Of a stretch of 64,000 bases of DNA, positions 9,843-21,254 are shown piece after piece. Position 1 is the stretch's first letter. Each line of letters opens with the position of its first letter. Below the pieces are notes generated by a model. The model was not told the DNA's origin. It did not search any database and was given only the letters and a program-made list of their open reading frames with translations. Source of the stretch: Lithobates sylvaticus (lineage: Eukaryota; Chordata; Amphibia; Anura; Ranidae); the NCBI GenBank assembly GCA_028564925.1, contig CM053029.1, positions 586,623,668-586,687,667 on the forward strand, written 5' to 3'. Both the position numbers and the translations under genes were made by a program.

Positions 9843-10019
9843 TAATTCATCCCAAAGGTGTTTTATTGGGTTGTGGTCAGGACTCTGCTGGCCAGACAAG
9901 TTCCTCCATCCCAAAATCGCTCATCCATGTCTTTATGGACCTTGCTTTGTGGACTGGTCCAAATCATTTGGTGGAGGGGGGATTATGGTGTGGGGTTGTT
10001 TTTCAGGGGTTCATTGGCT

Positions 10020-10290
10020 CATGTGGCTGTCAATCAAAGTCAATTAGCCAACTAGGAGAGGGGGGGCTGGGCCGAACCGCAGCTCTGTGTCTTAATGGAC
10101 ACCCAGATCTGCAGCTCGACTCGGGTGCCCCATAGCAAACTGCTTGCTATGGGGGCACTCAACAGGAGGGAGGGGCCAGGAGCAGGAAGAGGGACCCAAG
10201 AAAAGAAGGATCCGGGCCACTCTAGGCAAATCCACTACACAGAGGAGGTAAAATACGGCTCTCATTCACTTCAATGGAATTTCTGATGTC
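10020..10290 (+). repeat. partial copy of a TTAA-ended ranid repeat
   Basis: The stretch gtcaatcaaagtcaattagc, then catagcaaactgcttgctat and ggagggaggggccaggagca, is closely similar to 25037-25260, which lies in a complete TTAA-ended element. Here both ends are missing. Confidence 0.7.
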
Positions 10291-10322
10291 AAGCGACTTG
10301 GGGCGACTTGAGGTCTGACAAG

Positions 10323-11063
10323 TAGACATGTGCGATTAGTTTCGTACAATTCGGAAATTCCTACGAATTTCCGGAAATTCGTACATTCGTACGAATCCGA
10401 ATTATGAATTTTTACGAATACGAATTCTGTACGAAATACGAAATTTCGTTTACGAATTTCGGATCCAAATTATCCGAATCCAAACTACCAAATAACTAAT
10501 TTCAACTAATACGAAAGAAATTATAGCGGATATAACGAATGATTCGAATGAATTCGAGATTCAGTATAACGAATATCGACACTCTACAAATAATAACGAA
10601 TTATCCGAAAACGTATTAACGTTACATAACACAAGTCTATTGTCTATTGTTCACCAATCACTCAGAGAAAGTACGAAATCCGAAATTTCCTTTTCGTAAA
10701 CGAAATTTCATATTTCGTACTTCCTCTGAGTGATTGGTGAACAATAGACAATAGACTTGTGTTATGTAACGTTAATACGTTTTCGGATAATTCGTTATTA
10801 TTCGTAGTGTCGATATTCGTTATACTGAATCTCGAATTCATTCGAATCATTCGTTATAACCGCTATAATTTCTTTCGTATTACGTTAATAATTCGTTATT
10901 ATTCGTAGAGTGTCGATATTCGTTATCAAAATTAACGATTGGTACGAAATTCGTATTTCGTACAAATCCAAATTAAATTTCGTTCACGAATTACGATTTT
11001 TTTTTTTTATACGAAACGGAACAGAACGAAACAAAACACATTTTTTGACGGCTCCCTTGTCTA
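10323..11063. mobile_element. hAT-like element with large internal palindrome, copy 1
   Basis: The left end is tagacatgtgcgattagttt and the right end is cttgtcta, with a perfect 8-bp duplication ctgacaag at 10315-10322 and 11064-11071. The interior is AT-rich and full of cgaaat/atttcg motifs. An inverted repeat with arms 10507-10680 and 10711-10882 (about 172 bp each, nearly perfect) fills the middle. A related copy is at 41644-42158. It encodes no protein. Confidence 0.88.
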
Positions 11064-11799
11064 CTGACAAGTCGGAACCGAAGTCGCGGTAATGTGAACC
11101 GGCACTAAGTATAACAGGTTTGTTTTGTTTTTGTTTTTTGTTAAACAAACACTTGAATTATTATAAATTATGTTCACTTCTATTTTATAAATTATTAATA
11201 ATTTAAAAAAAAATAAAACATTTTTTGTTTGCTTTGTTCATTAATATTTTTAACATATATTTACTTTATACATTTCACATTGAAAAAAGCATGAAATAAA
11301 AAAAAAAGTAATAATAAATTGTAAATAACTTTTCTTTTACAAATATTTTATTGAAAGAATACATAACAGGCGATGACAAGTATATAACAGAGGCATTGTG
11401 ACATATAGTAAAAAAAAAAACAAAAAAAAGGGAAGGAAGTCCCAACAGTGGGACCTTGCATACATAACGTAATATATGGCAAAATAAGGTGGACAGTATG
11501 TAGTGACTATTTCCAATACGGTTACAATTAAGAGTCCATTAACGAACCTAAAATAGTCATTTATGTGTTTCCTTAGCACATGGCTACTTTGTCAGTCGTA
11601 CTGTACTGTATGATGAGTGTCGATGGTAGCCCGGCTCCATATAATCGGGAGTCTTGGGGCAAGTATGCAAGGAAAGGTAAAGGGTAGATAGTCTGCGAGT
11701 CCCGAGCGAAAAAGTGGACTTGCAGAGAGAAGAAAGTAAGGAAAGGAGACAGAGAGGGAAAAAAGTTCCAATCGCGAGGGGGGTGCATCCAGAAACCAG

Positions 11800-12964
11800 T
11801 TATATTGAGAGTAGCTGGGTATCGAATCTAGAGGGCTGATGGTATGCTATCCAGGGGCGCCAAACATTGAGGAATTTATCATGAGTATCAGAGGTGAAGG
11901 ATGATAGCTTTTCATTTATCATGATATCGTTCATGCGGTTTTTAACTGCCTCAAAGCTGAGTGCAGGAGTTTTCCAGGCTTTTGCGATGGTCAATTTGGT
12001 GGCACTAAAAAGGTGCTGAGCCAGTTGTCGTTCTGAACGGAAAAGTTCAGGAATGGGCTTACATAGGAGGGCTTCATAGGGATCTCTTTTGAGATTAGAG
12101 TGGAGCATATTACGTAAAAGCGTGTAGACCCTGACCCATAGTCTGCAAACCTTAGGGCATGTCCACCAAATGTGGGCCATCGTGCCCTCCAGTGCACATC
12201 CTCGGAAACAATTAGGAGAGTAAGAAGGGATGAAGCGGGCTATCCTGGTCGTGTGTAATACCACCTGTAGAAAACTTTATAGGCATTCTCCAGGATGAGC
12301 ACATTTTTGGAGCTTTTTGCAAGGGTTAGCGTCATGCTCTGCCAATCTTCAGGATCTAAACTTCTAGCCAAGTCTTTCTCCCACTGAAGGTGATATGTTC
12401 TCACTGGGGGTTTCTTAGAGGTGATAATAGAGGAGTAAATTAAGGATATTAATCCAGAGGCGTGGGGTCGGGCCCTGCAAATAGCTTCGAAAGGGGTCAG
12501 GGTATATGGAGTTGATTGAGCCTTTATAAGGTCTTGTAGAAAATGTCGTATTTGAAGGTAACTGTAGTGTTCTCTCAATGGGATATCATGGGATGATCTC
12601 AGGGCTTCAAACGAGAGGATTCTCATAGGGGTGAGCAAAGAATGAACATCTGTAAATCCATTCTCTGCCCACCAGGAGAATTGCCTAGGGTTTTCACAGC
12701 TAGGGGGGAATATTGGGCAGTGAGTAAGACACAGTAATGGTAGATGGGGAGATAGTAGTCCTGCAGAATATTTGAGGGAATCCCATATGCGGAGGGAATG
12801 GGACAAACATGGGCCTAACCCTCGTGGGCGGTTCTGAGGAGGCAGCCATGGTATTGAAGGGATAGGGACAGGGTGGGAATCAACTAGGTCCATTGTGGCC
12901 CATAGGGGCATTTGATGAGTATCGTGGAGATGGGCCAGAGGGGCGATGTTATTTTATGAAAAAT
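11800..12964 (-). pseudogene. L1-clade ORF2, C-terminal part in shifted frames
   Basis: Downstream of the slip, the C-terminal region is readable in two open pieces, 12240-12911 and 11800-12264, joined by a frameshift in the overlap. The second contains NCFRGCALEGTMAHIWWTCP, the Cys/His motif at the end of L1 ORF2, followed by the KVCRLWVRVYTLL stretch usual in this clade. At least two breaks besides the C-run slip separate this from an intact protein. The 3' region after the stop (to 11335) has no further coding. Confidence 0.82.
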
Positions 12965-12978
12965 TAATATTTTGTTTG

Positions 12979-15540
12979 TTAATCCGAGGTCGTGTGGAAC
13001 CCCATATGAATTTTAGCAGTTTCCTTTGGTGGATTCTCAGGATATGGGACGGAACAGGGATCGGTAACACTCGGAATAGATAGAGCAGCTTTGGAAGGTA
13101 AGTCATTCGGATAGCAGAGATTCTGCCAAACCAGGAGAGCGGGAGATGGGACCAGGAAGATAGGGAATCGGTCAGCTTCCAGAAGAGGGGGGGGGGGGGA
13201 GTTGGCCTGGTATAGGCCGTCGTATTTAGGTGTGAGGCGTATTCCGAGGTATGGGAGCGAGGGAAGCCATTGGAACGAAAAATTTGTTTTTAAGGAGGCA
13301 AGTTCTGATGTGGGAAGATTCACAGACATTGCCTTTGACTTTGTGGGATTGACTCTTAAGCCTGAAAGAGAGGCAAAAGAGTCCAAGAGGGAGAATAGAT
13401 TCGGTAAGGAAATTCTGGGCGACGTCAACGTCAATAAAATGTCGTCTGCAAATAGGGAAATCTTATGGTCAGAACCAGCAACCGGAATGCCTCTAATATC
13501 TGGATGCGAACGAATTGCCTCCGCCAGTGGCTCCATGGCTAGAACAAATAGTAGGGGCGAAAGTGGGCAACCCTGCCGAGTGCCCCTCCGAATAGGAAAA
13601 ATAGGGGATTCAAACCCATAATATTTGACTTTAGCTTGAGGGGCATCGTACAGTGCTGCCAACCATTGCAGAAACGAAGGGCCAAAACCGTAGTGACGGA
13701 GTACCAACATAAGGTATGGCCAGGACAAGGTGTCAAAGGCTTTGTTCACATCCAGAGACAAGAGCATGGTTTCCAAAGAGCGGTTCTGGGCTAGGTGTTG
13801 TAACTGAATAATTCTTCTAATGGCGTCCCCTGCTTGTCTAAGTGGAATAAAGCCAACCTGGTCTTTTTTGATTAAGCGGGGGAGAAAGGAATTTAACCTA
13901 TTTGCCAGGATTTTGGTGAGGATCTTCATATCGATATTGATCAACGATATGGGCCGGAAATTGGCCCAGGAGGAATGGTCACGGTCTGGTTTTGGTATCA
14001 TTACTATATTTGCTGTCACGAGGTCAGGTGACAATGCCTGACCTTTCTTAACTGCATTCAACATATTCGTCAGAGGAGTGGCCACCACGTCTGCTAATTT
14101 CCTGTAATAAAGGGCCGTAAATCCGTCGGGGCCAGGCCTCTTACCTGTCTTTAGTTCCTTGATACATTGGAGTACTTCGGATTTCTGGATGTCTCGGTCC
14201 ATCAGATCTACGCGTGTCTGAGATAAGGTCGGAAGGGAAATGTGCTGCAAAAAATCAACCCTATCCCTTTCAGTTGTGAGGTCCTGGGCAGAGTAAAGTT
14301 TAGCGAGTCTAAAACGAAACTCATCTAATATGCGGGTCGGGTTACTAGTGAGTATGTTCTGTCGGGTGCGTAGGGTGATAGGGGAGGGTTTGGAGTTGAA
14401 AGTTCGCAGTCGCCTGGCCAGCATCGCATTAGGTTTGTTTGCTTTGGTGTACCAGTGCTGTCGGGACCAGCGTAAGACCCGTTCCGCTTGGTCGGTGAGG
14501 CAAAGGTCTAGTTCTGTGCGAGCCTGGTCAAGGAGTCTCCGATTTTTCAATGTGGGGTATTGCTTAAAAATTGCAGAGGTGGACTCCAATCGAGATTCCA
14601 AGGTAGCTTGCAATTTTTCCCTTTCTTTTTTACGTCTTGAAGCTATTTGTATAATGTGCCCCCTAAGGACGGCCTTATATGCTTCCCAGAGAGTCACCGG
14701 GGAGGAGACCGAGGTGGTGTTAAGACGGAAGTATTCCGCTGAAGCTTTTAAGAGGTCCTCCCTGACATCTAGTAGTGATAGAAGTGAGTCGTTCATTATC
14801 CATGAGGACTGTCGGGGACTCTGTATTAATGACCGGCAGACCACCAAAAGGGGGTCATGATCCGTCCAGGGGGCCGCAAGGATGGAGACTGAATCTATCA
14901 ATGGGAGATGTTTTCTAAGCATAAACACATGATCTATTCTGGAATGGGAGTGGTGTGGGTGGGAATAGTAAGTGAAGTCTCTGCCTGATGAATGGAATTC
15001 TCTCCAAAGATCTACCAGATCGTGGGAGTGTAAGGAGTGGGAGAAAGCCTTTGCTGAAGGAGTGGGAGCCTGACGTTCCGAGGGGTATCTATCTAATACT
15101 GGGTCCAGGGCGACATTGGAGTCCCCCGCCATTAGCAGAGTCCCCCGTTGGTGGACAGCCAAGAGAGAGCAGACATGGGTCAGAAAGGGTCCAGGGTTAG
15201 AATTAGGTGCATAGTATGTCATTATGGTTACCTCCACGTCATGAATATTACCAACTAGCAGAAGGTATCTGCCATCTGGGTCAGCTATTTGTTTGGTGCA
15301 GTTAAAGGGGACCGACTTACGGAAAGCTATCAATACGCCTCTTTGTTTGGTCGGCCCATTAGCTAAAAATACCTGGGGGTATTGGGCATCAAAGTATTTG
15401 GGGCTGGAGGTGGAGGAGAAGTGGGTTTCCTGCAGACAGGCTATGTGTATACTTTGTTGCTTAAGGTATCTAAATATTTTCACTCTTTTGTGTGGGGAGT
15501 TCATACCTTGTACATTTAAGGACAGCCAACGTAGCGTCAT
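12979..15540 (-). pseudogene. L1-clade ORF2: endonuclease and reverse transcriptase
   Basis: ORF2 nicks target DNA and copies the LINE RNA at the nick. The start is well supported: MTLRWLSLNVQGMNS is a typical L1/Tx1 N terminus, with stops upstream. Endonuclease residues visible are QETH at 37-40, GDSN at 139-142, SRIDHV at 200-205 and DHDP at 227-230. Reverse-transcriptase motifs are RPGPDG at 468-473, LDVNKAFD at 596-603, GTRQGCPLSPLLF at about 653-665 and FADD at 697-700. The frame slips at a long run of C (minus strand) at 13187-13199; the expected continuation (SWFGRISAIRMTYLPKLLYL) is in another frame. The last 90 or so codons of this ORF are therefore out of frame. Length to the slip is about 780 residues of an expected 1200 or so. 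Confidence 0.92.
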
Positions 15541-16174
15541 GGTGGGGGGATAAAAAATTGTGCCAATGTGGTTCTGGATGCAGTCCTCAGGAACTCTGGA
15601 GGAAAGGATGAGAAAAGAAGGGGAGGAGGAAAAAGGAAAAAGTAGCAGAGTAAGGGAAGAGAGAGTAGCACGGCAGAGCCGAAGACAGATCGGCTTTGTA
15701 AATACACACCTAACATCGTTAGTGCAAGTAGTTGTGGGTCCGGAGGCCCACCAGTGGGTCGGAAGTTGACTGGGACCATAGTCTCAGGCAAGTGCCGACA
15801 TTGTGGGGGCGCAGTGGTCCACCGGACCTCCTCGGCCTGAATAACCAATAAACTATAGTACAAAATTGTATAAGAAATGAGCACATGGTAATGCGTTAAA
15901 CATTAATCACAAACTTTGGAAAGAGAACAATATTATCTAGATATAGTCTAGAAGTAAGTGAGGACCACACCGGATCCTGCTAGGGGTCCGGCGAGGTCCT
16001 CGGGGTACCAGGGACCTGAAAAAAGGGCAAATATGCCAGTTATTTCCTTGTCTGCAGTAAGCAACTGATAAAAAGAAAAATAAAGCATATAAAAAATAAA
16101 AAAAAAATAAAAAGAAAAATAAGAACAACACAAAAAGGAAGGATCATGGCTAGCAAAATTGTAAATAACTTTTC

Positions 16175-16313
16175 AATGCTTTGTACCATTGCTATCAGCT
16201 GAAGTGTAAATAAAAAAGTTGCGGTAGGCATCGTTATTTGGTATTGGCGAGTACTAAAAAAAAAAAAAAAAGTATCGTACTCGTAAAAGAAAAATGGTAT
16301 CGGTGCATCTCTA
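16175..16313. mobile_element. hAT-like end (tagagatgcaccgat type)
   Basis: Sequence ends in atcggtgcatctcta at 16313, a well-known hAT terminus when read on the other strand. A tattggcgagtact motif and a paired gtatcgtactcg motif precede it. The opposite end is not found; the LINE may have inserted into this element. Confidence 0.55.
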
Positions 16314-17106
16314 CAATATGAGATGCAATAGGAAACAAAAAAAGCTTTTCCAAAGTATGGCGGCCATATGAATTTTGGAATACCACCAGTGCTTGAAGGG
16401 TTATCTTGTCACACTTAATACCATCACATTTGTCCTTCTTTTGACTCCTTACTCTAGCAGATCTGTGAATGATCTATCTTCATTCCTGCGAGCTCAGTAA
16501 TACGTGGAAACACATTCCAATTCTTGATGACTCAAGGCAGCAGACACAAGTTGTAATTGTATATCTATATCTCCGCTGTTGCGTTATCTCTTTCTTAGCC
16601 GAGTGTCTTGTATTAATATTGCCGGGCACAGATGGATGAATGGGAACATACACAGGCGGAGTAGGCGGATGGTGGCTGCACATTAACTGTTTACAATGTC
16701 AAGGATGGCGCTGAAGGTTACCCAGGTGCCAGACTGCCCAGGAAAGGAGTTTACATTCTTGGTACAGACTGAGATTGTTTTGTCTCCTTTACACAGTCTG
16801 AGACATTTGTTCCTTTTGCATGAATGCCATTTCTCTTGCCATGCATCTTGATTGTGATAATCATTAGAAAAATGCCAAGGCTTTGCAAAGGCTTGCAGAA
16901 TAAAATTGCTCCATTAGTTATTGCACAAATAATTACAGAACTGTTATTGTCTGTATTCCTTGTACTAGAAGACCTTTATTTTAAATACTAAAATTAAAAC
17001 CTGGAGCTGTGCAGGGACAAGTTTAACTACTTCCAGCACAAGCCAGTTCTAAAATTTCTCTCCTACATGGAAAAATCATTTTTTGTTAGAGAATTACCCA
17101 CAAACG
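16314..17106. other. no recognisable gene
   Basis: About 790 bases of ordinary composition. Short ORFs up to 67 codons only. No repeat ends or tandem structure seen. Confidence 0.4.
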
Positions 17107-17114
17107 TTTTATAT

Positions 17115-17976
17115 TAGGGCTGTTACTGATTAAAATTTTCGTGTTCGATTAATTGTTTTTTTTTTAAAAATCGATTAATCTACTAATTTCGATTAATTAT
17201 AACGCACATACAGATCAACTACTTTTAGCTGATCTCCTTGCATTGCAACTCTGAATTAGTCAGTGGTAAATGTGGTATACACTATATACAATCACCCGAC
17301 ACTAGTTAGTTTCCACAATCCATGACTTAACTTCACAGTTCACACAAATACGTTTTAAATTCAAACTGTAGCACTGATGTAAGTAATTTTCCGTAGCGTG
17401 ACAATCCCTCCCCTCCGGTCTAACTAATCACTCTCTCCTTATGGCATGGATCCCTGTGGAAACAGGTGGTCATGCAAGCGGGTATCAAAAGGGTTAACAC
17501 GGACCATAAACTTCTCTCACGTCTCCTCAGATCTCAGCAAGGATGCCGGGTCATGGGGAGAAAGAAAATATCTAAGTGCTCACCGCTTAAGTATAAGATT
17601 AGATTTTTGTGTTCAAACACAAACTACTCATATAAAGATGATAAAAACTCAGCATGTAAAGCCGACAATCGTGTTAGTTCCGTAGGGCAACAGCGGGTGA
17701 CGTCATAGTTAGCTCCTCCCCCGGACACGTTACGTTCAATCAGAACTTCAACGTCACCGTACTCCTCCCCCCTTCCCTTCGTTAGCAGATGGAGGCACTT
17801 GGGGAAGGGGGGAGGAGTCCGGTGACGTTGATGTCCGTGACGTCACCGGATCTCAGACAGAACTCCCTAAAGACCCGGAAAGCCGGCGGAGAGGTTTTGA
17901 TCGATCAAAAGAATTTTGATCGATCAAAAAAATTTACGATTAATCGAGGAATTAATCTTTAATTTCCACAGCTCTA
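17115..17976. mobile_element. hAT non-autonomous element, perfect 8-bp target duplication
   Basis: The left end is tagggctgttactgattaaa and the right end is tttaatttccacagctcta. Flanks ttttatat at 17107-17114 and 17977-17984 are identical. Inside are tcgattaat motifs near both ends, and an inverted pair of cacttcc/ggtgacgt-rich sequence at 17750-17850. Length 862 bp, no coding. Confidence 0.88.
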
Positions 17977-17987
17977 TTTTATATATA

Positions 17988-18414
17988 CAGGGGGTCCCCT
18001 ACTTACAAACATCCGACTTGCAAACGACTCCTACTTACAAACGGAAGGAGACAACATGAAGTGAGAGGAAATCCACCCCTAGGAAGGGAAATTCACTCCT
18101 GTAAGAGTTAATATGGGAAAAAGGTGTCTCCACTGATGCTTTATCACCAGTCCATGTTTCCCTATCAACCCAAAATTTTCTAAATCCAATTGTAATTGGG
18201 ACAGAAGGTGAGGTGAAATCTTCTGAACAGGGGCACAGACAGCAAAACAAATGTTACAGGGGTGATAACCCTTCCCTATGTTATCTAAAAAACTTAAAAA
18301 TAGATTTTTTGGCTGGAGCTACACTTAAAAAATGTACCTGTTCCGACTTACAAACAGATTCAACTTAGAACAAACCTACAGTCCCTATCTTGTTTGTAAC
18401 CCGGGGACCCCCTG
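17988..18414. mobile_element. Tc1/mariner (Tigger-like) MITE
   Basis: The ends are cagggggtcccctacttaca and ttgtaacccggggaccccctg, inverted, with ta on each side (17986-17987, 18415-18416). A second inverted layer (cttacaaac, ccgactt) lies within. TA duplication and cagggggtcc ends suit the pogo/Tigger branch. It begins only 3 bp after the target duplication of the previous hAT. Confidence 0.82.
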
Positions 18415-18419
18415 TATAT

Positions 18420-19780
18420 GTAGCACTGACCCCCGAAGGAGCTGCTGGTTTTTGTTGGGCTTATCGTTACCTCACCTGTTCACTGTGTCCGTCTTAGGGG
18501 TTCTGTAAAAAGGGTTGATCAAAGAATATTGCTCCGACACTTAGTCCTTTTTTTGGATGTTTATTTAACAAAAACACACACTTCTGCAATAGAGGGGTAG
18601 AGGATAAGGGGAATTCAGGTACCTTTGTAGTTTTGCGGGTTAGAGGTATTTCCTTGATCCAGAGGACAAACAATTTACACAGGCTGGATCCAACAACCAC
18701 CGGATAGGCCCCTCTCCTGACCTAGCAGCCGATGAGATGTTCAGTCAAAGTCTCTGCCACAGACTTGATAAGTTTAGCGATCTTGTTGTGCAATCCTCTA
18801 CCACAGGAAGGCACAATCAGCTTCTTGTTGCAAAGTTAAAGAGTTGCCCCACAGTACCTGATTCTTTCAGCCGACCCGGCGATACTGTATGGTAGATAAC
18901 CCAGGATGCGTCCTCCAACTGAGTCTCCAGGCTTTTCCATGAAGTACCAGCATTGTTGCTCGGTCCTCTTCCAAAAAAGTCCCCCCCCTGGATCCTCCAG
19001 TTGGGTGGCTTCTCCCCTCAGGCAAGACAGCACAGGATCATCTCTGGATCAGTAGGCCCCAGAGCCTATGGGCCTACTTTTCAGTTGTGGAGCCTCAGGC
19101 CAGATGGCCCGAGACATTGAGTAAGGCAGCACACACCTTAGGCCAGGAGGGCCATGAGGTCGGGCTAACGAACCCTGAATAAATGGCGTTGGCACCCCAA
19201 GTACCCCCACCCAGAACGCCCAGCGGGCAGACCACTCCCTCCGGACTGCCCCGAGCAAAAGGGGCACCCAACACACCCAGCCTGCCGCACCTCCAACACC
19301 CACCGGTGGTGACAGCGACACCCATGGCCAAGTGGAAACCAGCACAACCCAGCCAAACTGCAGTCTCAGACAACCCAAATCCACAAAAAACAATAGCGTC
19401 TGCTCATTAGGAGCAGGGCGCTAAATACCCCCCCCCCCCCCCCCTCCGCATTAAAAAAAATAAATAAATGAATCCCAAAATTTGGATAGGAAGGGCAAAG
19501 GGAAGGATAGGATAACAACACATTGTACACTTAACAGTTTAATTTCAGCAACATAACTCCCAAAACCTAACTATCTATCTAGGCCACCCACTCTTGACCA
19601 GCTTGATAGTAGATCCAGTTGAGTCCTGAAACAAAACACACACAAAAAAACAAGAATACACAAATCAGTACATACTGTAGGAAGCAAAGCCCCATTTCCT
19701 TGGAAATTACACTTTCTTTCCCTTTCTGTGTCTGTAGTGACTAAGTGCAAAAGTTCAACCTAAGTTATGTAGACTAGTAC
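18420..19780. other. unclassified repeat-like DNA, no gene
   Basis: Moderately GC-rich, with a run of 18 C near 19430. The text (tggagcctcaggccagatgg, cctatgggcctacttttcag) reminds me of dispersed ranid repeat DNA, but I cannot place ends. ORFs up to 114 codons on the minus strand look like composition effects. A similar style recurs at 21480-22140. Confidence 0.35.
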
Positions 19781-20420
19781 CTAAGACCTAGTGGTGGAAA
19801 AACGTTGTAACACATGTCCTTTAGGCAAGTGCGAGAGCGCTGAAAGATAAAAATTGGTTTGGGAAGGAAGGGGGCAAAAGTGGCCAGTATTGATGTGGTT
19901 AAGGAGCCCATGATGGTCTCTGCCAGCTTTGGACTCAGTAGACAGATGTATGTGAAAAGAAAGATGGAATGAGATCTGGAAAGCCCTGGGTCTCCTGTTG
20001 TCTACTAGGCTGAGGAGGGGGAAATCACTGTTTGTATTGCTAATGGTGCTAATTAACTCACCCATTGTCTGTCTGCTAGCAATCCACTGTGGGTTGTGTT
20101 TATATTTGTAATAATGTGTATTGTACAGTACATTGTATTCAGTATTGTAGGGCCCGGGGAAGTACGACCTAGAATGAGATCTCTGAATAGTCTGGGTGGG
20201 CACTGAATCACCCAGATGTCTAATTGTGCAATTAACGTAATGTTTATAGTATATGTTGGCTGTTGTAATTATACTCCTGTGTGCAGTTTGTATTGTTAGG
20301 GTAATATGATCAGGAGAGGGATTTCCTCCTGTCAGGTCTATATTCTGTGTAAGTTTGTTCAATAAAAGTTCCAGCTTTGCAACCAAACAAGTCCTGCCTA
20401 ATTCTTGGTTGCAATAGGCG
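19781..20420 (+). mobile_element. possible solo LTR (fossil)
   Basis: The region ends with a poly(A)-signal-like caataaaagttccagc and then a ttggttgca stretch, the usual R-U5 layout of a retroviral LTR. Neither end can be fixed by a target duplication, and no internal viral region is next to it. A 201-codon minus-strand ORF across it has no recognisable motif and I leave it out. Call uncertain. Confidence 0.3.
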
Positions 20421-20831
20421 GCTATAATATCTGATATCTATGTTCAGACTGACAGAAGCACTCAAGTGGAGTGTGCGACAGTTCCATCACACTGACCACA
20501 CTGGGATGGATGTGCTCCTGTTTCCTGGTGTAGTTGTGGACATGGTCTGTCTGCGCCCCATGCACATGGGGTAACACCTCGCCCGAAGGCATGCTCATCA
20601 ATGCCTGGGACAGGGTGGAGGCTGCGGTCATGTGAGGAGTCAAACATTAAGGCAGTCCCCGACTCAAGAGAGGAGCCACTTGTACACCACTTGAGTAGAT
20701 GTATGTGTTGCATTTGGAGGGGCATGCAGGGCCGTTGCCCACTCCACCAGTCCAGCATACCTCTGTTACTTCACTCCCATTAACAGAATGGAGTCCCGCC
20801 GAGCACATAAGTAGCCCAATGCGTGCTCATT
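20421..20831. other. no recognisable gene
   Basis: About 410 bases. ORFs of 60-98 codons overlap on both strands without a family motif. No terminal repeats recognised. Confidence 0.35.
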
Positions 20832-21254
20832 TAGGCCCCTTTCACACTGAGCGGTTTTCAGGCGGTACAGCGCTAAAAATAGCGCCTGTACACCGCCTGA
20901 AAAAAAACGGCCCCATTCACTCCAGTGTGAAAGCCGGCGGGCTTTCACACTGGAGCGGTGCGCTAGCAGGACGGTAAAAAAAGTCCTGCTAGCAGCATCT
21001 TTGGAGCGGTATAGGAGCAGTGTATTCACCACTCATATACCGCTCCTACCCATTGATTTCAATGGGATACCGCGGTAATACCGCGGCTATACCGCCGCTT
21101 TGCGGGGGATTTAAACCCTTTTTCGGCTGCTTGCGGGGGGTAAAACCGCACCGCGAGCGGCCGAACACCGCGGCTAAAACGACGGTAAAGCAGCGCTAAA
21201 TATAGCGCAGCTTTACCGTTGCCGCGGCTCCCGCAACAGTGTGAAAGGGGCCTA
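20832..21254. mobile_element. MITE with perfect 18-bp inverted ends
   Basis: The ends are taggcccctttcacactg and cagtgtgaaaggggccta. The 423-bp interior consists of inverted gcggtaccgc-like blocks (gcgctaaaaatagcgc, accgcggtaataccgcggct). I recognise this as an abundant ranid MITE. No target duplication of clear length is visible (flanks catt and actg), so the superfamily is open. Confidence 0.8.

Larger units (their letters stand above)
8765..10011 (-). mobile_element. Tc1-like element (Passport-like), rearranged, with two MITEs inside
   Basis: The left end (actatattgtcaaaagtatt) and the following text match a common fish/frog Tc1 family. Minus-strand transposase remnants are readable: the C terminus ending AAKGGPTQY at about 9290, an RARPSHP piece at about 9405, and PDHNPIKHLWDEL at 9846-9890 (the catalytic-Glu block). 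Beyond about 9950 a FGGGGIMVWGCFSG block is encoded on the plus strand instead, so this copy contains an internal inversion. MITE insertions at 8834-9250 and 9441-9842 split it further. Confidence 0.75.
11335..16155 (-). mobile_element. L1-clade LINE, 5'-truncated, with 19-bp target duplication
   Basis: Identical 19-bp copies of aaattgtaaataacttttc at 11316-11334 and 16156-16174 bound about 4.8 kb, showing target-primed insertion. The element reads right to left: about 615 bp of non-coding sequence, then ORF2 (endonuclease, reverse transcriptase, C-terminal domain), then about 460 bp of 3' sequence. No ORF1 is present, so the copy is truncated between ORF1 and ORF2 or within a 5' leader. There is no clear poly(A) tail, only a short ctttt tract. 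The target is AT-rich repeat DNA. Confidence 0.9.

Noticed and set aside
14330-14860. 176-codon plus-strand ORF
   Set aside because: It is antisense to the reverse-transcriptase frame of the L1 element, a shadow of the real coding strand.
19781-20386. 201-codon minus-strand ORF
   Set aside because: No recognisable motif, biased composition, and it overlaps a possible LTR on the other strand.
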